This document shows, in pieces, positions 51,916 to 61,210 of a stretch of 64,000 nt of DNA. The DNA comes from JADCRZ01 sp965200945 (GTDB taxonomy: Bacteria > Bacteroidota > Bacteroidia > Chitinophagales > Chitinophagaceae). The translations under genes and the position numbers were made by a program. Positions within the stretch are counted from its first letter, which is position 1, and each line of letters opens with the position of its first letter. The notes beneath the pieces are model-generated. The model was not told where the DNA came from. It saw only the letters and a program-made list of their open reading frames with translations, and made no database searches. The DNA is taken from assembly GCA_965200945.1 (NCBI GenBank), contig OZ241749.1, positions 3,100,001-3,164,000 on the forward strand, given 5' to 3'.

Positions 51916-54900
51916 ATGAGTGTTATGCGATCCTGGTACAGGCCTTTTTGCCTGTGGCTGACTATCCTGCTCGTTCTTCCTGCTGCCGGCCTTCTGGCCC
52001 AGCAAAAACAGAGCTCCGTGAAAGGATTCATCAGCAATGCCAGCAACGAACCCATCCCGGGTGTTTCCGTGATCCTCCGGAACACCGCCACTAATTTCAC
52101 GTCGGGCACCAGCTGCGACAGCTCCGGTGTGTTCACCTTCTCCAGCGTGCCGCCGGGCGGCCCTTACAGTTTTACTTTCTCCGCCGTCGGCTACGACGTG
52201 CAGACCCTCTCGGGCTATAATATCCGGGAAGACATCAGCCTCTCGCTGGTGGTGAAGATGAACTCAAACACCGAATCCCTCAACCAGGTGGTGGTGGTAG
52301 GATATGGCGCCGTGAAAAGGAAAGACCTTACCGGCTCCGTGTCATCGGTCGATGCTTCCTCGATCAAAGACCTGGCGGTGCCGCGCGTAGACCAGGCCCT
52401 GCTGGGCAAAGTAGCGGGCGTGCAGGTAAAACCGGTGTCGGGCGAACCGGGTGCTTCCCCGCAGATCAGGGTGCGCGGCATCGGCAGCATCTCGGCAGGC
52501 GCCGATCCGCTCTATGTGGTGGATGGGTTCCCTACCACCAACATCGAAACGCTCAACCCCAACGACATCGAAAGCATGGACATCCTCAAAGACGCCTCCG
52601 CCACCGCCATCTACGGCTCACGCGGCTCCAACGGCGTTATCATCATCAACACAAAAAGAGGGAAGACGGGCAAGGCACGCATCGGCTTCGACACCTATGT
52701 GGGTATGCAGAAGATCGCGAAACGGCCCAAGTTCATGACCGCCATGGAGCAGGCGAAATACTATTACGACGGCATCCGCAACCGAAACATCGACGAAGGC
52801 CGCGACGTATCGGGGCCGTACACCAGCTGGTTCCGGCAGGTGCCCCCTGAAGTGACCGACGTGCTGGAAGGCCGCAACAAATACGATGTGGACGCACTCG
52901 GCGAAGTGCTGCACACCGCGCCGATGCAGCAATACCAGCTGAGCGTGAACGGGGGAAACGAGAACGTGAAATACGCCATCAGCGGCGAATATTTCGACCA
53001 GGAAGGCATCGTGATCAACTCCAACTTCAAACGGTATTCCGTACGCGCCAACATCGACGGACAGCTCACCAAACGCCTCAGCTTCAAAGTTAGCATCAAC
53101 CCTTCCTTCAACCAGTCGAACAACATCACCGCTGCCGGTGCCGGCACGGGTCCCAACGACGGCGTGGTCGCGCAGGCGGTGATCGCCAACTCCTTTTATC
53201 CCCTGCGCAATCCGGACGGCACCTATTTCGCCTTCAGCGGACTGGCAGGCTCTTCCAACCTCACCAACCCGCTGGCGCTGGCCAACGAAGTGAAGGCCAA
53301 CCAGAAAGCGATCCGGCTGCTGGGAAACATCAGCCTCGAATACCGCATCTTCGACAACCTGAAATTCAACGTGCTGTTTGGCGGTAACCTGTACAGCTCG
53401 AGAGGCATGCGCTTCAAACCCCTGCTGCCCGCGTTTTTCAACGAACCGGCCACCGGCACCGACAACACCGGCATGCTCACGAACTGGCTGACCGAATACA
53501 CCCTCAACTACACCAAATCCATCGGGTCGCACAACATTTCGGCGCTGGCCGGTTTTACTTCCCAGAAAGAGGACTATGAATCCAACTTCCTGACCAGCAA
53601 CAAATACCCCAACAACCTGGTAACGGCGCTGAGCGCGGTGAGCGGACAAATCACCAACGGATCGTCCGACAACTACCAGTGGACGCTGATCTCCTACCTG
53701 TCGAGGGTCAACTACAATTACAAAAGCAAATATTACCTCACGGCTTCTTTCCGTACAGACGGTTCCTCGCGTTTCGGATCGGAAAACAAGTACGGCGTGT
53801 TCCCGTCTGCAGCCGCAGCGTGGCGCGTGTCGGAAGAAAGTTTCCTGAAAGGGTCTTCTTTCCTCAGCGACCTCAAACTGCGCACCTCTTACGGAAAGAC
53901 GGGCAACAACAACATCGGCAACTACGACCAGTACGCCACCATCGCGTATGAGAGATATACCTATGGCGGCGCGGCTGTGGGCGGTACAGCCGCCGGCCGG
54001 CTCGCCAACCCTTTTCTCACCTGGGAAAAACAAAGCCAGGTCAACTTCGGCATCGATCTCTCGGTGCTGAACAGCCGGGTGAGCCTGACGGTCGATCATT
54101 TCCGCTCGCGCAATACCGACCTGCTGCTCAATGTGAACGTGCCCGACCTCACCGGTTTCAGTACGGCGCTGCAAAATATCGGTGAGGTGAAGAACCGGGG
54201 CTGGGAATTTGTGCTGACTACGGCGAACCTGAAGGGCAAGGTGGAATGGACCACCAACTTCAACCTCTCTACCTACACCAACGAAGTGGTGAAGCTCGGT
54301 CCGCAGGGTGACCCTATCTACGCCAACTCGAACGGCAACATCACCATGATCGGCAAACCGATCGGCATGTTCTGGGGCTGGAAAACGGATGGCGTTTTTA
54401 AGAACGCCGCCGAGCTCGCGAAAGGCCCGATCTACCGGCCCGGTTCCACCATCGCCTCCCGTGTGGGCGATACCCGCTTCGTAGACATCAGCGGCCCCAA
54501 CGGTAAACCCGATGGCATCATCGACGGGTACGACCAGACGATCATCGGCAATCCATATCCCGATTTTTATTACGGCATGACCAACCGCGTGGCTTACAGG
54601 AACCTGAGTTTCTCCGTCAGTCTGCAGGGTTCGCAGGGCAACGACATCCTGAGCGTGGCGCGCCTGGGCACGCTGAACACCCGCGGCCGCGTTCGCCAGC
54701 TGGCTTCGTCCAACGCCTACTGGAAATCGGAACAGGACCCCGGCGACGGACAGGTGCCGCGCCCGAACGACGCACCCACCGGCAACAACCGCGATCCCTG
54801 GAACTCGCGCTACCTCGACAAAGGCACTTACCTGCGCATCAACAACATGACGCTGGCCTGGGTGCTGCCGGCTTCTTTCACCAGGAGGCTGACGGTCTCT

Positions 54901-55065
54901 TCCTGCCGGCTGTATGCCAGCGCCACCAACCCTTTCCTGTTTACAAAGAATGAAGCGTTCAACCCGGATGTCAGCAACAGCAACGACCCGCTCACGCCCG
55001 GCGTGGATATGAACAACTATCCGCTCACCAAAAGCATCGTCATCGGTCTGAACCTCGGGTTCTGA
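51916..55065 (+). CDS. SusC/RagA-type TonB-dependent receptor
   Basis: ATG 51916 gives 1049 residues with a signal peptide (about 1-30, ending LLAQ). The order is CarboxypepD_reg (about 35-115), the link VVVVGYGAVKRKDLTGS, the plug (about 120-240; RVRGIGSISAGADPLYVVDG and KDASATAIYGSRGSNG) and a barrel ending IVIGLNLGF. There is no STN domain between signal and CarboxypepD_reg. With the SusD that follows by 18 bp it should import an oligosaccharide. It lies behind fecI/fecR, but how the signal would reach FecR without STN is unclear. Confidence 0.96.
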   Translation: MSVMRSWYRPFCLWLTILLVLPAAGLLAQQKQSSVKGFISNASNEPIPGVSVILRNTATNFTSGTSCDSSGVFTFSSVPPGGPYSFTFSAVGYDVQTLSGYNIREDISLSLVVKMNSNTESLNQVVVVGYGAVKRKDLTGSVSSVDASSIKDLAVPRVDQALLGKVAGVQVKPVSGEPGASPQIRVRGIGSISAGADPLYVVDGFPTTNIETLNPNDIESMDILKDASATAIYGSRGSNGVIIINTKRGKTGKARIGFDTYVGMQKIAKRPKFMTAMEQAKYYYDGIRNRNIDEGRDVSGPYTSWFRQVPPEVTDVLEGRNKYDVDALGEVLHTAPMQQYQLSVNGGNENVKYAISGEYFDQEGIVINSNFKRYSVRANIDGQLTKRLSFKVSINPSFNQSNNITAAGAGTGPNDGVVAQAVIANSFYPLRNPDGTYFAFSGLAGSSNLTNPLALANEVKANQKAIRLLGNISLEYRIFDNLKFNVLFGGNLYSSRGMRFKPLLPAFFNEPATGTDNTGMLTNWLTEYTLNYTKSIGSHNISALAGFTSQKEDYESNFLTSNKYPNNLVTALSAVSGQITNGSSDNYQWTLISYLSRVNYNYKSKYYLTASFRTDGSSRFGSENKYGVFPSAAAAWRVSEESFLKGSSFLSDLKLRTSYGKTGNNNIGNYDQYATIAYERYTYGGAAVGGTAAGRLANPFLTWEKQSQVNFGIDLSVLNSRVSLTVDHFRSRNTDLLLNVNVPDLTGFSTALQNIGEVKNRGWEFVLTTANLKGKVEWTTNFNLSTYTNEVVKLGPQGDPIYANSNGNITMIGKPIGMFWGWKTDGVFKNAAELAKGPIYRPGSTIASRVGDTRFVDISGPNGKPDGIIDGYDQTIIGNPYPDFYYGMTNRVAYRNLSFSVSLQGSQGNDILSVARLGTLNTRGRVRQLASSNAYWKSEQDPGDGQVPRPNDAPTGNNRDPWNSRYLDKGTYLRINNMTLAWVLPASFTRRLTVSSCRLYASATNPFLFTKNEAFNPDVSNSNDPLTPGVDMNNYPLTKSIVIGLNLGF

Positions 55066-55083
55066 TCCGCCTGCTTTTAAACT

Positions 55084-56532
55084 ATGCATATGAAAAAGAT
55101 CTTTTTTCTGTTCGCAGGTTCCATGGTTCTCTTCTCCTGCAAAAAGGAATTTATAGAACGTATACCGCAATCGACCGTAAGTGTGGATGTGGTGTATAAG
55201 ACCGACAAGGATTTTCAGGATGCCGTTACTGCGGCATACAATACCCTGCAGGGCCAGTACCTCAGTTTCTGGAAGTTCGGCGACCTGCCGGGTGAAGACA
55301 TCATGGAAGAAATTCCCAACCAGTTCGAAAACGTGGCGATCGACCAGTTCAATGCCAACAGCCGCCTTGCCGTGATCGCCAGCAGCTGGAGCAATTATTA
55401 CAAGATGATCGACCGGGCCAATACTATTCTCACGAAGATACAGGGCACGAGCACGAGTGTTGTCACCAACAAGAACCGGCATATCGGGGAAGCCGAATTT
55501 CTGCGGGCACTCGCCTATTTCGACCTGGTGCGGATATTCGGGGATGTGCCCCTGCTTACCAGCCAGGTATCGGTGGAAGAGTCGTACAAAAAAGGCCGCG
55601 AGAAAGTAGACCGGATTTATGACGAAGTGATCATCAAAGACCTGCTGGATGCCGAAACAAAACTGGCCGACAAATACACCGGCGCAGATGTGGGGCGGCC
55701 TACCAAAGGCGCTGCCAAAGCCCTGCTGGGCAAAGTGTACCTTACCCGCAAAGATTTTGTAAAAGCGGAAGCCAAGCTGCAGGAGGTGACCACCCTGGGC
55801 TATGCGCTGCTGCCCAACTACCGCGACCTGTTCGACTATACCAAGAACGAGCACCACAGCGAATATGTGTTCGACGTTGAATATGAAGAAGGCATCAACG
55901 AAGGAAGCTCGTTCGCGCTTACTTTCTTTCCCTTTGCCAAAGTGATCATGGATTATTATGGCTTTGTATCCGGCACACCCCTCAACAGCGGCTCGCCGAC
56001 GGAAGTGCTGTACAAGGCCTTCGATCCCACGGATGTTCGCCGGGCCGTGACCGTGAACTACGGCATTACCGTGAACGGGGTGTTCATACCGGTGCCTTCG
56101 CAGAGCATACAGGCTTCCAAATCTTTTACCACCAAGTACATCGCGCCATCGGCGCTTGCCAACGACAGCAGGGCCAACTGGAAAGTGATCCGGTATGCGG
56201 ATGTGCTGCTGATGCTGGCGGAAGCGCTGAACGAGAACAACAAAACGGCGGCTGCGCTGGGGTATCTCAACCAGGTACGGGCCAGGGCCAAAGTGCCTGC
56301 CTACGCCGGGCTTTCGCAGAACGACACCCGCGAAAAGATCTACCTCGAACGCCGCTTCGAACTTACGCTGGAGGGCCATCGCTGGTTCGATCTCGTGCGC
56401 ACCGGCCGCGCCCTCACCACCCTTGGGTCGCTGGGCATGAAGGCGAACATGACCGTCTTCCCGCTGCCGCTGACGCAGATCCAGATCATCAACAATTCGA
56501 GCATCCTGCCGCAAAACCCGGGGTACGATTAG
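55084..56532 (+). CDS. SusD/RagB-type surface glycan-binding lipoprotein
   Basis: The 482-residue protein has a lipoprotein signal with the lipobox Cys in MVLFSCKK. The N-terminal block SVDVVYKTDKDFQDAVTAAYNTLQ and the later AEFLRALAYFDLVRIFGDVPLL are hallmarks of the SusD family. YADVLLMLAEALNE and FELTLEGHRWFDLVRTG confirm the C-terminal RagB domain. It acts as lid and glycan-binder on the SusC barrel. It starts at MHM; MKK two codons later is also possible. The gap to susC is 18 bp, so both are in one operon. Confidence 0.96.
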   Translation: MHMKKIFFLFAGSMVLFSCKKEFIERIPQSTVSVDVVYKTDKDFQDAVTAAYNTLQGQYLSFWKFGDLPGEDIMEEIPNQFENVAIDQFNANSRLAVIASSWSNYYKMIDRANTILTKIQGTSTSVVTNKNRHIGEAEFLRALAYFDLVRIFGDVPLLTSQVSVEESYKKGREKVDRIYDEVIIKDLLDAETKLADKYTGADVGRPTKGAAKALLGKVYLTRKDFVKAEAKLQEVTTLGYALLPNYRDLFDYTKNEHHSEYVFDVEYEEGINEGSSFALTFFPFAKVIMDYYGFVSGTPLNSGSPTEVLYKAFDPTDVRRAVTVNYGITVNGVFIPVPSQSIQASKSFTTKYIAPSALANDSRANWKVIRYADVLLMLAEALNENNKTAAALGYLNQVRARAKVPAYAGLSQNDTREKIYLERRFELTLEGHRWFDLVRTGRALTTLGSLGMKANMTVFPLPLTQIQIINNSSILPQNPGYD

Positions 56533-56588
56533 CAAGTGTTAAGACGCTACAACCGGCCAGGCAATTATCAAGTAAAAAATTTATTCAG

Positions 56589-58133
56589 ATGACAGAATCA
56601 AACAACGACAATCGATCATCCGCTTCGGAAAATTCAAGACGCGAATTTATAAAGACGACTGCGAAGCTCACGGCACTGGCAGCAGCAGGGCCGCTCACCG
56701 GCTTTTCTCCGCTCGGCGCACTGGCCGCGCCCAAACCGGCCGGCGACATGATGCACGGCATCCAGATCGGCGCCGTATCGTTCGTGGATGAAGGCGTCGA
56801 CAAGGTGCTCGATACGGTGCAGCAGAAAGGCGCGGTGAACACACTGTTCCTTACCACGTTCACCTACGGGCGCGGACTGGCCGGCCGGCAGATACCCGGT
56901 GAGCCGTTTCCCGATCACGGTCCGCAGGAATCGGATGAGAAAACATTTCATGGGGGCAACTATTCTATTCCGCATGCCCAGTATTACAAGAATACGGTGC
57001 TCAAACAGACACGCGCAACCGAACACGGCAATTTCGACCTGCTGGCCTCGGTGATACCGCCGGCCCGCAAAAGAGGCATGAAAGTCTTTGCATCGGTGGA
57101 AGACCAGTGGAGGCCCGACGTACCTGGCATCGACCAGTGCTATGAAGTGGACCTGCTGGGCCGCAAAGCCAGCACGCTCTGCCTGTACAATCCCAACGTG
57201 CGCAATTTCTGGACAGGGCTGGTCACTGATATCTGCAAATCTTACCCGGTAGATGGCGTGCTTTTTTTCAACGAGCGCAACGGGCCACTGCTGAATGCGC
57301 TGGGGGCCAGCCATTTTCAGACCATCGATTCCACCCGTACCACCTGCTTCTGCGAATTCCACCAGCAGGAAGCCAAAAAACGCGGCATCAGCTATGCCCG
57401 TGCCAAGGAAGGCTATATGAAGCTCGACCAGTTCATCAAATCTTCCCTCAAAGGCGAGCGGCCGAGCGACGGATATTACGTGGAGTTCAACCGGCTCCTG
57501 CTCGACTACCCGGAGATCGTGGCCTGGGACAAGCTCTTCGATGCAGGCAAGCACCAGGTGCTGGGTGAAGTGCATGATGCCGTAAAGGCCGTGAACAAGA
57601 ACCTGCAGGTCGGCTTCCACATCGAGCACGTGAATTCGTTCAATCCTTTCTTCCGCGCCTCCCGCAACTACGAGGAGCTGGCGGAGAAAGCCGATTTCCT
57701 GAAAGTGGTGGCCTACAACAACTGCGGCGGCGAGCGCTACGCCAATTTCATCAAAAACATCCAGTCGACCATTTTCCGCGACGTGCCGGCCGAAGAGCTG
57801 ATGCGTTTCAACAACCACCTGCTCAACTACGGCAACGAAGCCAGTATGGACCAGCTGGCCACCGCAGGCCTTTCGGCCGATTATGTGTTTCGAGAAACGC
57901 AGCGGGCTGTAGCCGGCGTAAAAGGCAAGTGCAAGATCCTGCCCGGCATCGACCTCGGCATCCCCGTGGCCAAAACGAGCCGCAAGGGCTCGCCCGAAGA
58001 TGCCTATGCCGCTACGCTGGCCGCCTACAAAGGAGGTTCCAACGGCGTCATCCTGTCCCGCAAATATTCCGAAATGGACCTGGTCGACCTGGAGGGTGCC
58101 GGCAAAGCCATCCGGGAAGCGATGAAGGGGTAA
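56589..58133 (+). CDS. Putative TIM-barrel enzyme of unrecognised family with Tat-type signal (paralogue A)
   Basis: The 514-residue protein starts with a twin-arginine signal (SRREFIKTTAKLTALAAAGP). The rest is a single domain that I do not place in a named family with confidence. Visible blocks are GIQIGAVSFVDEG, VDGVLFFNERNGPLLNALG, a TCFCEFHQQEAKKRG segment, RPSDGYYVEFNRLLLDYPEI, GFHIEHVNSFNP and NNCGGERYANF, and DGVILSRKYSEM at the end. The pattern DGVLFFNE...CFCE..Q resembles putative glycoside hydrolase barrels (GHL6-like), so a sugar-acting enzyme is plausible. Glu229 and Glu346 are 117 residues apart, as a general acid and a nucleophile could be. It follows susD by 56 bp and belongs with that locus; its close paralogue is downstream. 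Confidence 0.75.
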   Translation: MTESNNDNRSSASENSRREFIKTTAKLTALAAAGPLTGFSPLGALAAPKPAGDMMHGIQIGAVSFVDEGVDKVLDTVQQKGAVNTLFLTTFTYGRGLAGRQIPGEPFPDHGPQESDEKTFHGGNYSIPHAQYYKNTVLKQTRATEHGNFDLLASVIPPARKRGMKVFASVEDQWRPDVPGIDQCYEVDLLGRKASTLCLYNPNVRNFWTGLVTDICKSYPVDGVLFFNERNGPLLNALGASHFQTIDSTRTTCFCEFHQQEAKKRGISYARAKEGYMKLDQFIKSSLKGERPSDGYYVEFNRLLLDYPEIVAWDKLFDAGKHQVLGEVHDAVKAVNKNLQVGFHIEHVNSFNPFFRASRNYEELAEKADFLKVVAYNNCGGERYANFIKNIQSTIFRDVPAEELMRFNNHLLNYGNEASMDQLATAGLSADYVFRETQRAVAGVKGKCKILPGIDLGIPVAKTSRKGSPEDAYAATLAAYKGGSNGVILSRKYSEMDLVDLEGAGKAIREAMKG

Positions 58134-58322
58134 GAGGGGTCAAGAAGTTCTTTGCAAAGCAGGTTTTCTTTCTGCTATCAATTACGTGCCGGTCATGCAT
58201 TCCTGCATGTTCCGCCGGGAATGCCCGGTAGGTAGCCCGCAGATGTCATTCAATTGCGTACCGGACACACTTAATTACACTATCCTGTTCAACACATTCA
58301 ACTCACATTGCAACTGATCAAT

Positions 58323-59720
58323 ATGAAAAAGACAATTGGTATTCAGATCGGGCCCGATTCCTTTGTGGATGAAGGCACGGAAAAGGTGCTCGATATCCTC
58401 GAGCAGAAAGGCGCCGTGAACACCCTGTATCTGAGTACGTTTACCTATGACCGTGGCATCACCGGTCGGCAGATACCCGGCAAAACGTTTCCGGACCATG
58501 GCGTGCAGGAATCGGACGAGAAATATTTTCACGGCGGCAACTACGCCACGCCACATGCGAAATTTTATACCAACACCGTCATCAAGGGTGAAAAGCTGAA
58601 GGCGCCGGATTTTGGCAAGCTCGATATTCTGGAGGAAGTGCTGCCAGCCGCCAAAAAGCGTGGCATGAAGGTGATCTGCTCGGTGCAGGATGGCTTCAAC
58701 TACCCCGCCGACCTCACCTTCGTAAAAGACCTGGCCGAGGTGGACCTGCAGGGCCGTAAAAGCGGCGCCATGTGTTTCTTTCAGCCTGCCGTGCGTGAAT
58801 TCTGGCAATCGGTCGCGGTCGATCTTTGCTCCTCCTATCCCATCGACGGCGTACTGCTGTTCAACGAGCGCAACGGCCCCCTGCTGAATGCGATCGGCGT
58901 AAGCCATGCCCAGGGCATCGATTCGGCCAAGGTCACCTGTTTCTGCGAGCAGCACCAGCGCGCCGCCAAAGAACACGGCATCGATTTCAACCGGGCCAAG
59001 GAAGGCTACAACAAACTGAACCTCTATGTACAGAACTCGCTGAATGCACAACGGCCCAGCGACGGCTACTATGTCGAATTCAGCCGGCTGCTGCTGGAAT
59101 ACCCGGAGATCATGGCCTACAACCAGCTCTTCGATTTCGGGAAGACGCAGATCCTGAAAGACATGTACGCCGCCGTAAAAAATGTGCGCAAAGACCTGGA
59201 AGTGGGTTTCCACATCGAACATACCAATTCTTTCAACCCCCTCTATCGGGCCTCAAGAAGCTATGAAGATTTGTCCAAGATGGCCGACTTTCTCAAAGTG
59301 GTGGTGTACAACAACTGCGGCGGCGAGCGCTATGCCAGCTTTGTGCGCAACATCTGCCAGACGGTGTTCCGCGACGTGCCGCCGGCAGAACTGATGAAGA
59401 TCAACAACCACCTGCTCAACTATCCCAACGAAGCTCCGATCGACGAACTGGCCACCGCCGGCCTGTCGCCCGACTACGTGATGCGCGAAACACAGCGGGC
59501 CAAGGCCGGCGTAAAAGGCGCCAGCAAAATACTCCCCGGCATCGATGTCAACATCCCCACCGGCGCCAAAAGCAGAAAGGCCACCCCCGAAGACACCTAT
59601 GCCGCCACGCTGGCCGCCTTCAAAGGGGGCGCCGACGGCGTCATCTTATCCCGCAAATATTCCGAGATGTGGCTCGCGAACCTGGAAGGTGCCGGGAAGG
59701 CGTGCAGGGAAAATCTCTGA
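58323..59720 (+). CDS. Putative TIM-barrel enzyme, cytoplasmic paralogue B of the gene before
   Basis: ATG 58323 gives 465 residues (MKKTIGIQIGPDSFVDEG) with no signal sequence, aligning with the catalytic part of the upstream protein from its residue 55. By eye about 60% of positions are identical, and the blocks LLFNERNGPLLNAIG, CFCEQHQ, RPSDGYYVEF, GFHIEHTNSFNP and YNNCGGERYASF are kept. The equivalents of the two glutamates are Glu182 and Glu299, again 117 apart. The pair looks like a tandem duplication in which one copy stays in the cytoplasm. A TTG start at 58308 adds five residues and is less likely. A hairpin lies downstream. Confidence 0.75.
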   Translation: MKKTIGIQIGPDSFVDEGTEKVLDILEQKGAVNTLYLSTFTYDRGITGRQIPGKTFPDHGVQESDEKYFHGGNYATPHAKFYTNTVIKGEKLKAPDFGKLDILEEVLPAAKKRGMKVICSVQDGFNYPADLTFVKDLAEVDLQGRKSGAMCFFQPAVREFWQSVAVDLCSSYPIDGVLLFNERNGPLLNAIGVSHAQGIDSAKVTCFCEQHQRAAKEHGIDFNRAKEGYNKLNLYVQNSLNAQRPSDGYYVEFSRLLLEYPEIMAYNQLFDFGKTQILKDMYAAVKNVRKDLEVGFHIEHTNSFNPLYRASRSYEDLSKMADFLKVVVYNNCGGERYASFVRNICQTVFRDVPPAELMKINNHLLNYPNEAPIDELATAGLSPDYVMRETQRAKAGVKGASKILPGIDVNIPTGAKSRKATPEDTYAATLAAFKGGADGVILSRKYSEMWLANLEGAGKACRENL

Positions 59721-59759
59721 ACCATGATCTGCTTGATCAAGAGATTGAAGGGTTGTTTT

Positions 59760-59791
59760 GGATACTCCCCCCGATGGGCAGGGGTGTATCC
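59760..59791. terminator. Possible terminator hairpin after paralogue B
   Basis: GGATACTCCCC and GGGGTGTATCC pair with one mismatch around a ten-base loop, 40 bp after the stop. There is no clean T run, so termination is uncertain. Confidence 0.4.
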
Positions 59792-59988
59792 AGGCTGCAT
59801 GAGGAAGTTTTCTGATTGCGCACCTAAGGGTTCTGGCACAAATCATCGTTTAGAAGGCGGATCAGGTAATCAGGCTCTTTTCTGGTTCAGACGCATTGCA
59901 TGCATAACCCAGGCGTACCAAACAGCCAAGCCGATTTTGTCATCCCACCATCATTACAGAACTTTCCGGCTGTACCAAACCGGCAGAC

Positions 59989-61206
59989 TTGAAAGTAGGT
60001 AACATTACACCAGTCATATACAGCGCTCTTATTGGCCTCCTGCTCCTCCGTACCCAGCCCGCGTTCAGCCAGTTTGAGCTAAAAGGAAGGGTGGTGGCGG
60101 CGGATTCCAAAACGCCGCTGGCACTGGCCAGCGTGTTCCTGAGTAACACTTCGGTGGGCACCACCACCAACGCTGCGGGTGAGTTTACCCTCTTTATTCC
60201 GGCCGGCAAGTTCGACCTCATTGCTTCCTTTGTGGGATATGAGACCCGGGCGCAGACGGTCTCGGAACGCATCCCGCAGGTGCTCGTCATTGAACTGAAA
60301 CCCAAAGCCGAGGTCTTCGACGAAGTGGTGGTGGGCGGATATGAAAAGGACGGCTGGCAGAAATGGGGCCAGTTCTTTCTGGAGAACTTCATCGGCACCT
60401 CCGAATGGGCGGCCGACTGCAAGATCAAAAACCAAGAAGTGATCAAATTCAGGAACCTCAGCAAAGAACACAAACTGCTGGGCATCGCCCTCGATCAGCT
60501 GGTGATCGAAAACAAAGGACTCGGCTATACCGTAAAATATCAGCTGGAAGATTTCGAATATGATTTCAACACCCACTTCCTGCTCTATGTAGGCTATCCG
60601 CTTTTTACCCCGATGGAAGGCAACGAAGCAAAACAGAAACGCTGGAAAAAACGGCGTGAGGATGTGTATTACGGCTCCATGATGGAATTTATGCGGGCCG
60701 TTTACCGCAACCGGGTAAAGGAAGAAGGATACGATGTAAGGCGGATGGTGAAACACCGGAATGAAGAAAAGCTAAGGTTAAAAGAACTGTACCGTCGCAA
60801 GGTGCAGGCCGGCAGGGGTCAGCCTATCCTGCTTTCCGACAGCAACGCCTACTACGAGAACGTGCTGCAGCAGCCCGATGAATACGCCACTTTTTCTCCC
60901 TACACCATGCCCGGCGACAGCATTGCTTTCGCGCTCGACAGCGTGACCGCCGGCCTCCAGTTCCCGGATTACCTCCACATCACGTATACCCGCGCAGCGC
61001 CACCCGACAGCTACAGCCGGCTTTCTTCCGACAACAAGCAGATGATTTCGCAGATCAATTTGATTGCCCCCGAGCCGATCCAGATCCAGAGCGGCGGCAA
61101 TTATTATCCGCCTGCCAACCTCATCAGTTCGGGCTACTGGGGATGGGCGGAGAAGATCGCCAACATGCTGCCCTTCGATTACAAACCGCCGCCACGCAGA
61201 AACTGA
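59989..61206 (+). CDS. CarboxypepD_reg-like domain protein, TTG start
   Basis: The 405-residue protein has a signal peptide (about 1-28, ending AFSQ), a CarboxypepD_reg domain (about 30-110, LKGRVVAADSKTPLALASV and AGEFTLFIPAGKFDL) and an EVFDEVVVGGYEKDGW link resembling the SusC junction. A domain of about 280 residues (WGQFFLENFIGTSEWAADC onward) of unknown function follows instead of a barrel. The only start that leaves the signal peptide whole is a TTG at 59989; no in-frame ATG or GTG occurs between the upstream stop and the signal. It ends 4 bp before the end of the convergent peptidase gene. Confidence 0.75.
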   Translation: MKVGNITPVIYSALIGLLLLRTQPAFSQFELKGRVVAADSKTPLALASVFLSNTSVGTTTNAAGEFTLFIPAGKFDLIASFVGYETRAQTVSERIPQVLVIELKPKAEVFDEVVVGGYEKDGWQKWGQFFLENFIGTSEWAADCKIKNQEVIKFRNLSKEHKLLGIALDQLVIENKGLGYTVKYQLEDFEYDFNTHFLLYVGYPLFTPMEGNEAKQKRWKKRREDVYYGSMMEFMRAVYRNRVKEEGYDVRRMVKHRNEEKLRLKELYRRKVQAGRGQPILLSDSNAYYENVLQQPDEYATFSPYTMPGDSIAFALDSVTAGLQFPDYLHITYTRAAPPDSYSRLSSDNKQMISQINLIAPEPIQIQSGGNYYPPANLISSGYWGWAEKIANMLPFDYKPPPRRN

Positions 61207-61210
61207 CCTT

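Noticed and set aside
52618..56535. Minus-strand open frame of about 1305 codons across the SusC and SusD genes
   Set aside because: It lies antisense to two certain genes, in the frame that G+C-rich third positions keep free of stops. It has no domain or signal and a composition rich in V, G, H and R typical of shadows.
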